Under the pieces are notes generated by a model. That model was not told where the DNA came from, ran no database searches, and saw only the letters and a list, made by a program, of their open reading frames with translations. From Ancistrus triradiatus (lineage: Eukaryota; Chordata; Actinopteri; Siluriformes; Loricariidae): 64,000 nt of DNA. Positions within the stretch are counted from its first letter, which is position 1. The number at the start of each line of letters is the position of its first letter. The stretch lies in NCBI GenBank assembly GCA_025084515.1, contig JAJAGP010000571.1, positions 295,147-359,146 of the forward strand, given 5' to 3'. This document shows, in pieces, positions 10,590-23,229 of the stretch. The position numbers were made by a program, and so were the translations under genes.

Positions 10590-11925
10590 AGGTGCTTTTT
10601 GAGCATCTCATTATAAAACTACAGCCATTATTATGGAGATGTTCCACTGTTTGCCTCTGTAACAGCCTCTTGTCTTCTGTGAATGCTGTCCATTAGACTT
10701 GCTTCCATTCTGCCACAAGAGCATTAGTAAAATTGGGTGTTCCGGTTCATCCCAAAGGGTAAAGGTCAGGGGTATGTGCATGCCCACACCACACCAAACT
10801 TCCAAATCGTTTTACTTTGTGCATGAGGGGATTATCATCAGGCTTGAGCGCATGTGCAGACTGAGAAAACAGATTGAAATCAGGTAATCGGTATACATGT
10901 TATGAGAAATCCGTTACTTGGCTAAAATCCAGCTCTCTTTATTCAATTTCTTCATCTGATTTCTAGATTGGAGTATGCTGTGTACATGACCACTTGAATA
11001 ATCTGCATAAATCCAACTATGATCAGATTATGTGCATGTAAACACAATCCTATAGGATTACAATTTTCATTTTCTAGGAACCTACAGTGTCCAAACCATC
11101 AGAAACATCAAAACCAATAGTTCTTTTCTGCCAAACTTTGGTAGCCAGTGGTACCATTGGTGGCCAGGCAGCGTTCTTCTGATACCTGTATCTGCCAATG
11201 CAGTCAATACAGATTGATTCCTCAGACTGCCAGACGGTGAGATATGATTCATAAGTCCAGATAAACCATTGCCACTGCTCCAGAGTCCAGTGGCAGTGCT
11301 TTCCAACTTTCCAACCAATCCTTGGCTTTTGTGAAGGCTGCTTGGAAATGGAACCGGAATATATGAAGCTGCAGTCCACCAGTTCATGTGCTGATCTGGC
11401 TTGATGGTGAGCGTTGAAACCAAGGACAGATTATTTTATGCACTTAGGCACTTGCCAGTCCTGTTAATGTATGAGCTCGTATGGCCTACCACTTCACCCT
11501 GAGCTGTTGTTCCTTTAAAGTCTTCTAATTTCACAACAGAGTTGATGTAGGTAGCGCTAGCAAGGCAGACATTGGGCAATCCAATTACCGTTAAGCTTTT
11601 GGTGAGGTGAAACATATGGGCATACATACAGGCAGACTCTTCAGCTCCTGAGTTCACCCATTCTACTTCCTGTGAATACAAAGATCAAGATATCATGTCT
11701 ATATGCTTAATTCTTGGCAGAAAGGCCTGGCAATCTACTTCGGCATGCTACCATGGAAACTCTATAACAACAGGAAAATTATCTAGAGTCTCCCTGACGA
11801 CTCTGCGTCACAATGCCTACGTTAAGGCCTTGCTTAATGTTATGCACTTAAGCAGTACATATGGCTGAAATAGCAGATCCCACTATTTAGAATGGGTGTC
11901 CCAATACTATTGGCTATGTAGTGTA
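10590..11925 (-). mobile_element. Decayed Tc1/mariner-type element
   Basis: The right end 'gtgtcccaatactattggc' next to 'tatgtagtgta' is the inverted terminal repeat of a common fish Tc1-type family. Inside, 11220-11300 ('cctcagactgccagac', 'ccactgctccagagtccagt') corresponds on the minus strand to the transposase region. Frames are broken throughout and 10815-11080 looks like foreign or deleted material. The left end is approximate. Confidence 0.65.
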
Positions 11926-11929
11926 CATT

Positions 11930-13340
11930 TTCACCCATATAGTCCATGCTTGAATCCTGACATGTATTGTATTTTGACAGCTTATGGTCTTTCAGCTTCA
12001 GACCACTGAGCACACTGATTTGAAGCCTTCCTCTCGACAAGAAGGATATCTTCATAACTAGAAACCGCAGGCTTTTATTCAGCCAGGGCTCCTCGGTAGC
12101 ATGTAGGTGCTCAGCCAGTGAAATTGAAGTGCACTAAGTGAAGAGACCTTCAGGCAAAACAGGATGAGACCAGGACACTCCATTGATTGGCCAGCTGAAT
12201 ACAAGTCACTTGGAGGGACTGAATCAGCACCTCAATAAGCCAGAAGCCATTTGTAATTTCATAAAAATAAATGATGTGTTATTCACTTGTATTATTTTGT
12301 CTATGTTATAACACAGTTATGTATCTATGTTATGTGCACATTAGCTTATGGAGCAGCATGAACCATAAACAATGCCACACTAGACCATATAACACCAGAG
12401 AGAGCCCAGCAACTGACACACTATTCATCAACCACACCATAGCATCATTAAGGAGTTTATCGACAAGCAAGACGTTCCAACATTGAATATTTAAACAGCC
12501 ATATCTCCAGGGGTAAGTCAAGCCAATAATAAACAAAGCACCAAATAACTAACCATCCACTTAACTCTCACTTCCCTACACAAAACAAAACAAACAAAAT
12601 ACAAACACCTTCCGCAACTCCCTCACTGGCCGACAAACCAGGAGAAAAGAGAAATAAACCAAAATGGCACTTACACCCTTACATAGTGAGTCTGAATCGA
12701 TTCATTTGAAGCTCAGTGTTTCGAAACGTTGCTTCAAAATCCGTATCAAAACGAAAAGTCACATGACAAAAAAAGGTTTCATTACGTCACAGTTTCCAAA
12801 CGGTTCGGTATACGCGGATAAGGAAGTGCAAGCAGCGATATGAGTTCATAATGTTTTTACCCAGAATGCTTCTGAGTGTTTTTAATTACGCATACACACA
12901 CATACCAGGGTGCACATAGGGCCAGTCCACAGTGTCCGTCACAATCTAGTTGTATACAAATGGTGTCCAGAGTGTAGATAGAGAATCCAAAGAAATGGGA
13001 TTTGCATGATCAGATATATTTTTGTCTAATTTGCTTAATCTACTTTTATATACAAACCAATATTCATGCAAAAATATAGAACATTCTAAAATGTTCACAA
13101 ACTATCAAGCACCACTATAACACAGGACCATCCACGTCCTGTGTTGGTTACAGTTTTATTAACAAAAGATGGTTGCTAATGGTAAAATTGAGAGGTCTCG
13201 TATCTTTTGTATCGTCTCTTTAATTTCCATACTATAAGGTGCTGATTTTGGGGGTTATTGTTTAAAGTCAAAGTCAGATTACGTTATATATTGCTTTTTG
13301 CAATGGTCCATTTCAAACCAGCTTTACAATTTTATACTAT
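11930..13340. other. No gene seen
   Basis: No convincing coding region. The part 12690-12830, with 'gaatcgattcatttgaagc' and 'tttcgaaacg', has the look of a hAT-type terminal region but I cannot pair it with a second end. The rest is AT-rich unique sequence. Confidence 0.4.
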
Positions 13341-13344
13341 ATCT

Positions 13345-13486
13345 TCTATTATCTAAGCCCAGTCCCAAACTGAGCAAGCCTAGGGTAACAGTGGCAAGGA
13401 AAAACTCACTAAACCTTATAAGGATGAAACCTTGGGCGGACCAAGACTCAGAGACCCAACCTACTAGGGAGGCCTAGATCTTTTAT
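13345..13486 (+). repeat. Dispersed repeat R, 3' part
   Basis: 'ctgagcaagcctagggtaac', 'agtggcaaggaaaaactc' and 'ccttgggcggaccaagactc' match the copy at 38789-39020. This is a dispersed fish repeat of about 230 bases whose full form starts 'caagtcaagtcagatttatt'. I do not assign it to a named class. Confidence 0.75.
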
Positions 13487-13642
13487 GTAAGAATTCAACT
13501 GTTATCTAATTAATACATTTATAGTAATAGTTTAAATATTTACTATATATGTGAGGTAGCCGTAAAAACCAGTTGCGCCAGTTTATTAGAGTAAACTTAA
13601 AATATTTTTTCTCTTCTTTCATTTTCATCAAAGTTTTAAATA

Positions 13643-15136
13643 CAGTGGTGCTAGAAATTTTGTGAACCCGTTAGAAGTTTCTATATTTCTGCATAAATAT
13701 GACCAAAAACATCATCAAATTTTCACACAAGTCCTAAAAGTAGATAAAGAGAACCCAGTTAAACAAATGAGACAAAAATATTATACTTGGTCATGTATTT
13801 ATTGAGGAAAATGATCCAATATTACATATTAGTGAGTGACAAAAGTATGTGACCCTCTAGGATTAGCAGTTAATTTGAAGGTGAAATTAGAGTCAGGTGT
13901 TTCAATCAATGGGATGACAATCAGGTGTGAGTGGGCACCCTGTTTTATTTAAAGAACAGCGATCTATCAAAGTCTGCTCTTCATAACACATTTGTGGAAG
14001 TGTATTATGGCATGAACAAAGGAGATCCCTGAGGACCTCAGAAAAAAATATGTTGATGCTCATCAGGCGGGAAAAGGTTACAGAACCATCTCTAAAGAGT
14101 TTGGACTCCACCAATCCACAGTCAGACAGACTGTGTACAAATGGAGGAAATTCAAGACCATTGTTACCCTCCCCAGGAGTGGTCAACCAACAAAGATCAC
14201 TCCAAGAGCAAGGCGTGTAATAGTTGGCGAGGTCACAAAGAACCCCAGGGTAACTTCTAAGCAATTGAAGGCCTCTCTCACATTGGCTAATGTTAATGTT
14301 CATGAGTCCACCATCAAGAAGAACACTGAACAACAATGGTGTGCATGGTAGGGTTGCAAGTAGAAGGCCCACTGCTCTCCAAAAAGACCATTGCTGCTCA
14401 TCTGCAGTTTGCTAAAGATCATGTGGACAAGCCAGAAGGCTATTGGAAAAATGTTTTGTGGAAAAAAATAGAACTTTTCGGTTTAAAAGAAAAGTATTAT
14501 GTTTGGGGAAAGGAAAACACTGCATTCCAGCATAAGAACCTTATCCCATCTGTGAAACATGGTGGTGGTAGTATCATGGTTTGGGCCTGTTTTGCTGCAT
14601 CTGGTCCAGGACGACTTGCCATCATTGATGGAACAATGAAATCTGAATGATATCAGAGAATTCTAAAGGAAAATGTCAGGACATCTGTCCATGAACTGAA
14701 TTTCAAGAGAAGGTGGGTCATGCAGCAAAACAACAACCCTAAGCACACAAGCTGTTCTACCAAAGAATGGTTAAAGAAAGATAAAGTTAATGTTCTGGAA
14801 TAGCCAAGTCAAATTGGCTGAAATTCCTCCAAGCCGGTGAGCAGGACTGACCAACAGCTACAGGAAACGTTTAGCTGCAGTTATTGCTGCACAGGGGGGG
14901 TCACACCAGATACTGAAAGCAGAGGTTCACATACTTTTGCCACTCAGTAATATGTAATATTGGATCATTTTCCTCAATAAATAAATGACCAAGTATAATA
15001 TTTTTGTCTCATTTGTTTAACTGGGTTCTCTTTATCTACTTTTAGGACTTGTGTGAAAATCTGATGATGTTTTAGGTCATATTTATGCAGAAATATAGAA
15101 AATTCTAAAGGGTTCACAAACTTTCAAGCACCACTG
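13643..15136 (+). mobile_element. Tc1 element, full length (about 1.49 kb)
   Basis: Inverted terminal repeats begin 'cagtggtgctagaaatttt' and end with 'caagcaccactg', flanked by TA at 13641-13642 and 15137-15138. Inward blocks ('agtagataaagagaacccag', 'tgaggaaaatgatccaata') are repeated inverted at the right. Partial relatives lie at 7157, 24326, 26590 and 32335. Confidence 0.92.
14008..14905 (+). pseudogene. Tc1 transposase, inactivated
   Basis: The frame opens with an ATG at 14008 but its third codon is TGA. The helix-turn-helix region (SKEFGLHQSTVRQ) and the linker SGQPTKITPRARR are readable. A frame change near 14340 leads to the catalytic half with KHGGGSIMVWACF. The later catalytic block, where family members have QQDNDPKHT, is mutated and followed by in-frame stops such as the TAG in 'ctggaatagccaag'. 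The enzyme is dead. Confidence 0.88.
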
Positions 15137-15139
15137 TAA

Positions 15140-16379
15140 TTCCCTGACATAATCTGCTAACAGAGCTAGTGCTTATATCTGTAAGCATATGTTTTAAGCG
15201 CTATTCACTCAGGCAGTACTTAGAGCCAGGAAAGCATCCAGCCATGTCCGAGGCGAATGTACGTGTATAATGCCGCCTGCTGAGATCCCTCCATCTGGCC
15301 GATGGTTGAAGGCAGCGTTCATGTACCCGTTGTTGTCTAATGCGTAATGTAATCCTATGCTCCACTCAGTCCGGAGACGTTGTCAGAAAACACCAGCCGG
15401 GTGGAACAAATGCTGCAATTTATATGCAAATATAAGCTATATTTAATGTTTTTCCTACCATTTTATATAAATGGTATTAATAGCTGGTGTAGTCTCTGTA
15501 ATCGTTCATTCTTATGTCATCATTATTCCAGCGAACACTGCATGTGTATTGTTGGCTTACAAATGTAGCGGGGCAGCTGGTATTTGTAATTGCTCATGAT
15601 GATCAGTTTTCTGTCTTGGTCATCTCAAACACATCTTTTTTTTTCAAACAATTTCCTCAGAGTAAATTAATTCAAGAGCGTGTGTAATAGCTGTATCTTC
15701 CACTCCACACAAATGTGATTGTTTGGACGGCGAAAATGTGACCGCCTTCATTCACCAGCAACAAACTCACTGACCAATCTGTGCCTCATGAAGCAGCTCC
15801 TGTATTTTCAGTCTGCCTCTCTGCTGGCAGCCTTTTCATACTCGGCACAAGAAGATACTTTTGAGGTTTGTGTTTTCACAGCTATTTAATAGCCATGATT
15901 TTGTAAAGCAGAACATTAAAGTAGCTTAAAGTGGCTCAACAGATACGAACAACAATTTGATTATCAGGTGTGGTTCATAATTGTCCCTGATAGGAGCACT
16001 CGTACATGTTTAAGTCATTAATATAGAGGCATGACTCATTGCAAATCAAATTACTTTTGTATCAAGTGTTTTCTCAAGTATTCTTGTTGTTGTATCAAGT
16101 ATTCCTTCCATTCCTTGCCTTCTTGGCAGACATAGAATGAATGAGTGTGAAAACTTTGTTTTTATTTAATGCAGCTCAATGCATCACCTATGATAGATAG
16201 GCCTATCTCTAGGTGCTACATCTCAGTATATCTCCCCCCTAAAAGATACCCACATATAATACATACATAATATGTGTGAATGTCTCACACACAAAACGTA
16301 CCTATAGGCATGATAGCTCAGCACATGACACACAAATATATCTCCAGGTCTAATTTATATACATGAATGCGTTTGAATA
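15140..16379. other. Unique non-coding DNA, possible regulatory blocks
   Basis: No repeat and no credible gene. 15190-15480 includes an octamer ATGCAAAT (15424-15431), the POU-factor site, next to AT-rich homeodomain-like cores. Conservation cannot be judged from one sequence. Confidence 0.3.
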
Positions 16380-17150
16380 TGAGACTACGCAGCGAGGCAC
16401 GGTGGAACCAGTTTAGACCGTGACAGTCGATGGCTCGTCTGATCCCGAGACGTCACTCAACGTTACCAGGATAGTCGCATTTATTAAAGTGCTGTAGGCT
16501 GCTGTGCAAAACGATGGCGCTCCATTATGCAGATCAGTGTAACCGAGATCCGTGTTGTCATATCCAATATGTTTAATTCAACCTAATGGCATATAATGAG
16601 TAAACACTGATAAAGCACTGTCATTTAGACATGGTGTTGGATGCTTATTGTCACAGTGAGGATTAGAAAAGCAGCTTGATATGCTAATGAGGCCGTTGAA
16701 GTGGTCAGAGCGTGCCGCTTATTGCCAGTTGTGGAATTAAAAGTTTTTATTAAGCCAAGTTTGCTTTCCTTAGATGGAGCTATCACAATACTGCAGGCGA
16801 ATCGGCACGCTCATATCCTTGCACTTTGTTGAGCGCAGAAATGTTAATTGGATAGCACGGCGAGACGTATCACGTCCAACCTAGCATTGGGGTGAAAAAA
16901 GCAATATTGTAAATGAGATTTTAATTTGGATAATCTTTTGAACTTTAATGGAGCCGGAGCCGGGGGGCATATTGCGGTTGCTACATCATTATTAAACAAA
17001 AGTGACACAAAACCCGTCCATTCTCGGTCCGTGACAGATAAACACTTTCTAGCGCTAAAATAATATTAGTTCTGCCGACTGACACTAACTCTTATCTCCA
17101 TATTGGCTGCTGCTGCTGTCAGGTGCTGGGAGATTTGACAGAAACGTTTG
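16380..17150. promoter_or_regulatory. Candidate conserved enhancer block
   Basis: About 770 bases free of repeats and open frames, dense in homeodomain-type cores (TTAATTGG near 16845, TAATGA, TTATTAA) mixed with CpG-containing words. It resembles the deeply conserved non-coding elements known around Iroquois clusters. It lies 14 kb beyond the irx4 3' end. This is inference only. Confidence 0.3.
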
Positions 17151-17173
17151 CATAGATGAATAGCTCCACAGAC

Positions 17174-17174
17174 T

Positions 17175-17203
<29 letters not shown>
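17174..17203. repeat. (TG)n microsatellite
   Basis: About 14 TG units. Confidence 0.95.
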
Positions 17204-17206
<3 letters not shown>

Positions 17207-17295
17207 GGTGCAATGTCGCTTCTGCCTTGATAAATATGATGAGCCCATATGAGCAATGTAATGTAATTCTCCCTGCTCATCAAACATAGGCTTAT

Positions 17296-18308
17296 GCGCC
17301 GATCAGCCATAACATTAAAACCACTGATGGGTGAAGTGAACAGCATTGATAATACGATGCTCTGGAAAATGTTGGCAGTGGCCTCTTTCAGCAGGATAGT
17401 GCCACACTGCCGAAATTGTTCAGGAATGGTTCGAGGAACGTGACAAAGAGTTCAGGGTGTTGCCCTGGTCTCCAAAATCAGAAGCGACAGTGTCTGGCTG
17501 TCAATGGTAGGACATGCAAAACTGAATTCTGCTAAGCGCCTGGAAATGGTCCGTGCAGAGACAGGAGTATGTGGTGAAGGTGCCACATGTGTCTGGATGG
17601 TGTGAAAGAAACCTGTGGGAGCTGTTCGTGCTTGTTGCTGGACGATCCTCTGTACTGGTGGTCTGTCTGGGCCATCTGAAGCCTGTGTGATGTATGCAAA
17701 GACACAATTGATACAGTCTTACAATCCAAGCAATTGTGGGTTAAGGGCCTTGCTCAAGGACCCAACAGTGGCAGCTTGGCCGAGGTGGGATTTGAACCCT
17801 GGACCTTTCGGTCCATAGTCTAGTACCTTAACTGCTAGTCCATCACAGCCCATCATGTAAGTGTCCTCACAGAACCACTGCTCCCAACACCTCCTAACAG
17901 CTAGGTCAGAACAGAGTAGAGGGCAGGCAATTCATCGAAACGTCCATCCTGCTTCTCTCAGCCCAAAGATGACCCCATTTTAAAGTCTGTCAATTGGGCA
18001 AAATGTTTTCGAGTGCATCCTAGAGGCATGTCTGTAATCAACGATCTCTCACCAAGAGGTACACTACCCAAAAGTAGCCTCTGAGAGTCTTTCTATAGAC
18101 AGCAGGGGAAGTGCTTTTACGCCCTCTTGTGGCAAGACCCAGTGTCTAATCAGACCACACCTGTAATCATTTACATATCTGCCTGCCGAGTTTGCAGCAA
18201 TCCGCCATTTCTATCTGGGTGATATTTTTTGTCAATGAGAGTATTTACACTCAGCATGTGTGGAATGTGAGGTGTTAAGTGTGTCAGGTGGTTTTAATGT
18301 TAGCGTAC
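17296..18308. mobile_element. Composite Tc1-type remnant
   Basis: The left end 'gatcagccataacattaaaa' and the right end 'ggtggttttaatgttagcg' are inverted relatives of one fish Tc1 family. Internal pieces, such as 'cagcaggatagtgccacac' at about 17390, correspond to the catalytic region with its QQD motif. Another piece (17930-18150, 'gtctgtcaattgggcaaaat') belongs to a different Tc1-type family. A SINE interrupts it at 17702-17851. Confidence 0.65.
17702..17851 (-). mobile_element. tRNA-derived SINE
   Basis: Minus-strand copy: the B-box complement 'gggatttgaaccctgg' and body 'aagggccttgctcaaggac' are present; the tail end is shortened. It is inserted in the Tc1-type remnant. Confidence 0.85.
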
Positions 18309-20398
18309 ATACACCAGAGCGCTTGACAATTTTAAGTGCTTTGAATGCTTTGAAATACTGAAGACTGAATGACCTTCTCCAACTGAGATGCTCCAGGTAA
18401 TCTAAAAAGTGAGATCAAGGCATGTCAAGAAAAATGTCTTAATATTTTTGAGAACGAACATTTCCAGAGAAGTGAGTCTTATAGGGTAACAAAGTAGCTG
18501 GATTTGAGAAATAATTGCTACACATTTTTGTTTAAATCCCTTTAAATAGTCTAGCCCAGTTTGTGATTTATATCTCCACCCATCCAAATTCCAGCAATAA
18601 CGCATAGCATAGTCTTGCTACCTGAACCACTAAGCCTATTTAATGACTAATGATTTTAAAATTCATCTTGATTGAATACATTGCACACCGGGTAAATGTG
18701 TAGTAGTGTAGCGTAGTGGTCATAGATGACGTTTGGATTGGCTTCTTCCCTCTAGTTACACCTGCTCTCTTCATTTCTTCATTTTCTAGGCACTAGACAG
18801 AACAGAAGCTCTCAAACACGCTTGGTAGTACACATGAAATATGCAGTAAAAAGGCAAAGCACTGTCAAATAGCAAATATCAGACAGGAGGAATGATCAGG
18901 ACGTCCAACACTGAAGATAGGTAGCGTACACTACAGTACAATGTCCGTGCTAAAATCGTCCATCAACCAAACAACCTGTTGTGGGATCTTTCCATTGATA
19001 AAGACAATCCATATTTAGTGGTATTAGTGAAACTGAACAGTCAAATATCCAAGTAAATACAGCCCTGCATTTATGTATCTGTATGTATGATGTATAAACT
19101 AATTTTCTTGGTTTCATTATATATTAGAACCGTGGTTCAAAAAGAGCCATATGCAGCTAAGCCCTGAGATTAGAGATAACCCTCAGGTTAATTCAGCGAG
19201 TTGCTTTCCCGCTCAATCGCTTCAGCCCAGACGTGTCCCAAATCCTACTTTCCATGGACAGTTTCAGATGATGTCATGTTCTGTTAACGGCTTTGACACC
19301 GGTGGCAAAAAGCTCCACTTCCACCAAGTCTATTTTCTACTCAGCCGATGATGTAATGCCTTCGCTTTCCCAACAGTTTACAGTCATGAAAGTGTGCTAG
19401 CACCACCTTATGGGAGTGAGAGGAAGGTTCGCGTTAGGTAACAAAGAGACTTGGTGTGTTTACTACAAAAGTAAAAGGATGATGTAATGTGAAGAAGTGT
19501 GTTAGCAGAGCACGCAGTGGCAAAGTAGGACAAAAGATCAGTGAGCAAGATGGGAACGAAAAGCAAGTCCGACAAAGATGCCACAGAATACCAGAATAAT
19601 TGGAATAAGTTAGCATTCTTATTTGCGATCTTCTTTTCCAATTGCACATGAAGCTTTAAGTCAAAACACAATTATATTTACATATATATGTTTTAATGCA
19701 TATAAAACACATTAGGAAAAAAGCCCTCATCGAGCATAGAGAGATGCCCAGACTTTGCCCACAACAAAGATGTACAGAAATGCATCTTGTTTGTTCCCTG
19801 CAGAGGTTGTGTGCAATCTCATTTCAGGAAGGGTGTAACATTACAGGAAAGGCAAATCCTGAGTGTTATTAATGGTCTGCAAATTGAAAGTGGTTCGCTT
19901 GTGTAGGGCTGTTGTCTGATATGATACCAAACACTGTAGGCATCAGGGTGTTACCTTCCAAACAGAGCTGGCATCCCATGCCAACATGACTGGCTATATC
20001 TGAGGGAGGGCTGATCAGGCAGGGCTGAAACACTGATCCCTGTCCGGGCTGTGACACTGACATCCTTTCTAGAACCTTCATATATCTGTGTGCTGTGTTC
20101 TCTGGGGTTGGTGTTGAAGCCCCATGACCGTGAGGAAAAAAAACTTTATCTGGCTGAATGTAACATCTGTTTCATAATATGTTTAAGTTAATGTATTGTA
20201 GCTTTATTCATTGTAGCCTTTTATTTTAATTGTACTCTAATATTATTTCAGTTTTCATTTTTATCGACTAATCCTATTGAATAACCCTGCTCCAAACTGT
20301 GATCCTCACCAGGATAAATGTTACTGTACATGAATGCATGACTTCACACAATCGTAAGCTGGCTGCAATCTTTCGCTACTCATAGTTATGGCACTTGT
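18309..20398. other. No gene seen
   Basis: Unique-looking DNA. The longest open frames (19671-19408 and 20081-19869, minus) show no domain or coding bias that I can support. Confidence 0.45.
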
Positions 20399-20470
20399 AG
20401 CTGCCAAACTGCCACTGTTTGGTTCCTCAAGCAAGGCCCTTAACCCACATTTGCTTGAATTGTACTATTG
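20399..20470 (+). mobile_element. SINE left part, split by a Tc1 element
   Basis: 'gctgccaaactgccactg' and 'aacccacatttgcttgaat' belong to the SINE body. The tail resumes at 21929 after the Tc1 insertion. Confidence 0.8.
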
Positions 20471-20472
20471 TA

Positions 20473-21926
20473 CAGTGGTGCGAAAAAGTTTTGCCCCCTT
20501 CCCGATTTCCTATTTTTTTGCATGTTTGTCATACTTAAGTGTTTTGGAACACTAGTAAACACAAAATGCAGTTTTTAAATGAAGGTGTTTATTATTAAGG
20601 GAGAAAAAAATCCAAAACTACATGGCCCGGTGTGAAAAAGTGATTTCCCCCTAAACCTAATAACTGGTTGGGCCGCCCTTCGCAGCAACAACTGCAACCA
20701 AGCGTTTGCCATAACTTGCAATGAGTCTTTTACAGTATTGTGGAAGAATTTAGGCCACTCATCTTTGCAGAACTGTTGCTTTCGAGCATGAAAGGCCTTT
20801 TTAAGGTCAAGCCACAGCATCTCAATAGGATTCAGGTCAGGACTTTGACTTCATTTTGTTTTTCTTCAGCCATTCAGAGGTGGACTTGCTGGTGTGTTTT
20901 GGATCATTGTCCTGCTGCAGAACCCAAGTTCGTTTCAGCTTGAGGTCACGAACAGATGGCCGGACATTCTCCTTCAGGATTTTTTGGTATACAGCAGAAT
21001 TCATAGTTCCATTTATCACAGCAAGTCTTCCAGGTCCTGAAGCAGCAAACTACCACCACCATATTTTACTGCTGCTATAATGTTCTTTTTCTGAAATGAT
21101 GTGTTACTTTTACACCAGATGTGATGGAACACACACCTTCCAAAGAGCTCAACTTTTGTCTCGTCAGTCCACAGAATGTGTTCTGGAAAAATTGAGACGA
21201 GCTTTAATGTTCTTTTTGCTCAGCAGTGGTTTTCATCTTGGAGCTCTGCCATGCAGGCCATTTTTGCCCAGTCTCTTTCTTATGGTGGAGACATGAACAC
21301 TGACCTTAACTGAGGCAAGTGAGGCCTGCAGTTCTTTGGATGTTGTTGTGGGATCTTTTGTGAGCTCTTGGATGAGTCGTTGCGGTAATTTTGGTCGGCC
21401 GGCCACTCCTGGGACGGTTCACCACTGGTCCATGTCTTCACCATTTGTAAATAATGGCTCTCACTGTGGTTCGCTGGAGTCCCAAAGCTTTAGAAATGGC
21501 TTTATAACCCTTTCCAGACTATTAGATTTCAATTACTTTCTTTCTCAGTTGTTCCTGAATTTCTTTGAATCTAGGTATGATGTGTATCTTTTAAGGACCT
21601 TTTGGTGTCCTTCACTTTGTCAGGCAGGTCCTATTTAAGTGATGTCCTGATTGAGAACAGGTGTGGCAATAATCAGGCCTGGGTGTGGCTAGAGACAGTG
21701 AACTCAGGTGTGATAAACCATAGTTAAGTTATGTTTTAACGAGGGGGGGGCAATCACTTTTTCACACAAAGCCATGTAAGTTTTAAAAACTGCATTTTGT
21801 GTTTACTTGTGTTGTCTTTGACTAATATTTAAATTGGTTTGATGTTCTGAAACACTTAAGTGTGACAAACATGCAAAAAAAAAAGGGGGAAATCAGGAAG
21901 GGGGCAAACACTTTTTCACACCACTG
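20473..21926 (-). mobile_element. Tc1 element, full length (about 1.45 kb)
   Basis: The ends 'cagtggtgcgaaaaagtttt' and 'actttttcacaccactg' are inverted, and TA flanks both sides (20471-20472, 21927-21928). Subterminal blocks 'gcccccttcc' and 'gaagggggcaaac' are also inverted. Inserted in a SINE. Fragments of this family lie at 38515-39213. Confidence 0.92.
20660..21600 (-). pseudogene. Tc1 transposase, broken
   Basis: The clearest piece (21019-20837, minus) reads through a region with NSAVYQKILKENVRPSVRDL, followed by QQDNDPKHTSKSTSEWL, the second catalytic aspartate block. The frame then deviates before the usual SPDLNPIE block. Upstream pieces are in other frames. Not functional. Confidence 0.85.
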
Positions 21927-21928
21927 TA

Positions 21929-21965
21929 TCTGTTCAAAATTGCTCTGGATAAGTCTGCTAAAATG
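21929..21965 (+). mobile_element. SINE tail, continuation of 20399-20470
   Basis: 'attgctctggataag' followed by 'tctgctaaaatg' completes the SINE interrupted by the Tc1 element. Confidence 0.75.
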
Positions 21966-22537
21966 GCAGACTTATACTAATAAATATAACTAGATTAGAT
22001 TTATAATCTCAGCTTTACAGCTAATCCACTCACAAAAACGATTGGTAGTATCCTGCACTCACATAAACATGGAACATAATGACTGGCTAGAAATCAGTTA
22101 TCAAGCTAGTTAAAAAGGAATAAGTTGTCATGGTACTTAGCATGGAGAAGCACGTGGAGGAAGGGAGAGAGATGAGCAGTCTGAAGTGACAAAACTTTGG
22201 ACAGCTTGCTTCAGGAAAAAAAAAAAGCTTCCTAAAAAGAGATATCTTCTGTCACAAGCCTGTATTCTATGGAGACGAAGCCACATTTAGCTGAAAAACA
22301 AATAAAAACTGTTTCTCACCGATGTCTAGGTTAACCAGAAGACATAAATATCGCCACAAATGCGCATCATGCTCATGCCTGACAACGTAAACCTTGATTA
22401 ATGTACAGTAAACAGTGATTTATCTTCTCCCTGTTTTACCTTAAATGTGTGTTTTGCTAATAGCTAATCGTTACACATTCTAAGAGCACAGGTTTTTATA
22501 TGATCGTTTCCACATGAACACCTTGCCACTGTCGCCC
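21966..22537. other. No gene seen
   Basis: Short unique interval between repeats, no open frame of note. Confidence 0.4.
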
Positions 22538-22664
22538 TAGGCTTGCTCAATTTGGGATTGGACGTAGTTATTAGGAGATAATCTAAACTTGTAAAGTTGC
22601 TTTGAGACAATGCTCCATTGTAAAAAGCGCTATATAAATAAATCTGACTTGACTTGACACCTGA
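22538..22664 (-). repeat. Dispersed repeat R
   Basis: Minus-strand copy: 'gtcgccctaggcttgctcaa' through 'aaaaagcgctatataaat' to 'gacttgacttgac'. Complement of the left part of 38789-39020. Confidence 0.8.
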
Positions 22665-23026
22665 ATAACCGAGTCCCCCAACGGTAATAAAGTCCAGTAG
22701 ACGGTAGACACGCTAAAAGCGACCGACTTTAGTGGTTGCCATTTATTTTCGTTTATTCATCCATCTATTCGTGTTCAATAAGTGTTTTACCGTGGTCAGG
22801 ACTGTGTAAATTGTGCACTTGTGTAAATTCAGGGGGAGAATTAACATTAAAGGAACTCCAGAATCCGGACTGAGCTCAATAACTGCTTCTAAAACAACTT
22901 TAAAAATACCATTTGTCACCGTCCAGCATCACTACTCACACTAATGAAAGGATCGTTTACTGTTAATTGCAGGGCTCCCTCTTGTGGTGAAGATACGCTA
23001 TTTCTGGATTCCGGTGGATGCTGGAT

Positions 23027-23123
23027 GCTCAAGGACCCAAAAGTGGCATCTTGGCAGAGGTGGGATTTGAACCCTGGACCTTTTGGTCCATAGTTCAGTA
23101 CCTTAACCGCTAGGCTACCACAG
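23027..23123 (-). mobile_element. tRNA-derived SINE, head half
   Basis: 'ctcaaggacccaaaagtgg', 'gggatttgaaccctggacc' and 'ccgctaggctaccacag' show the tRNA-like head in minus orientation; the tail is missing. Confidence 0.85.
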
Positions 23124-23229
23124 AGCAGAGCCGATCTTTAATCTTTTCACCCACTTGTGCCATAATTATGTCCAAACAAATTCATACTAAGCTTCTAAGC
23201 TCTAATAAACTCAAAAAGTAGTTTAACAA

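Noticed and set aside
13902..14372. 156-codon minus-strand frame
   Set aside because: Antisense shadow of the Tc1 transposase pseudogene on the plus strand.
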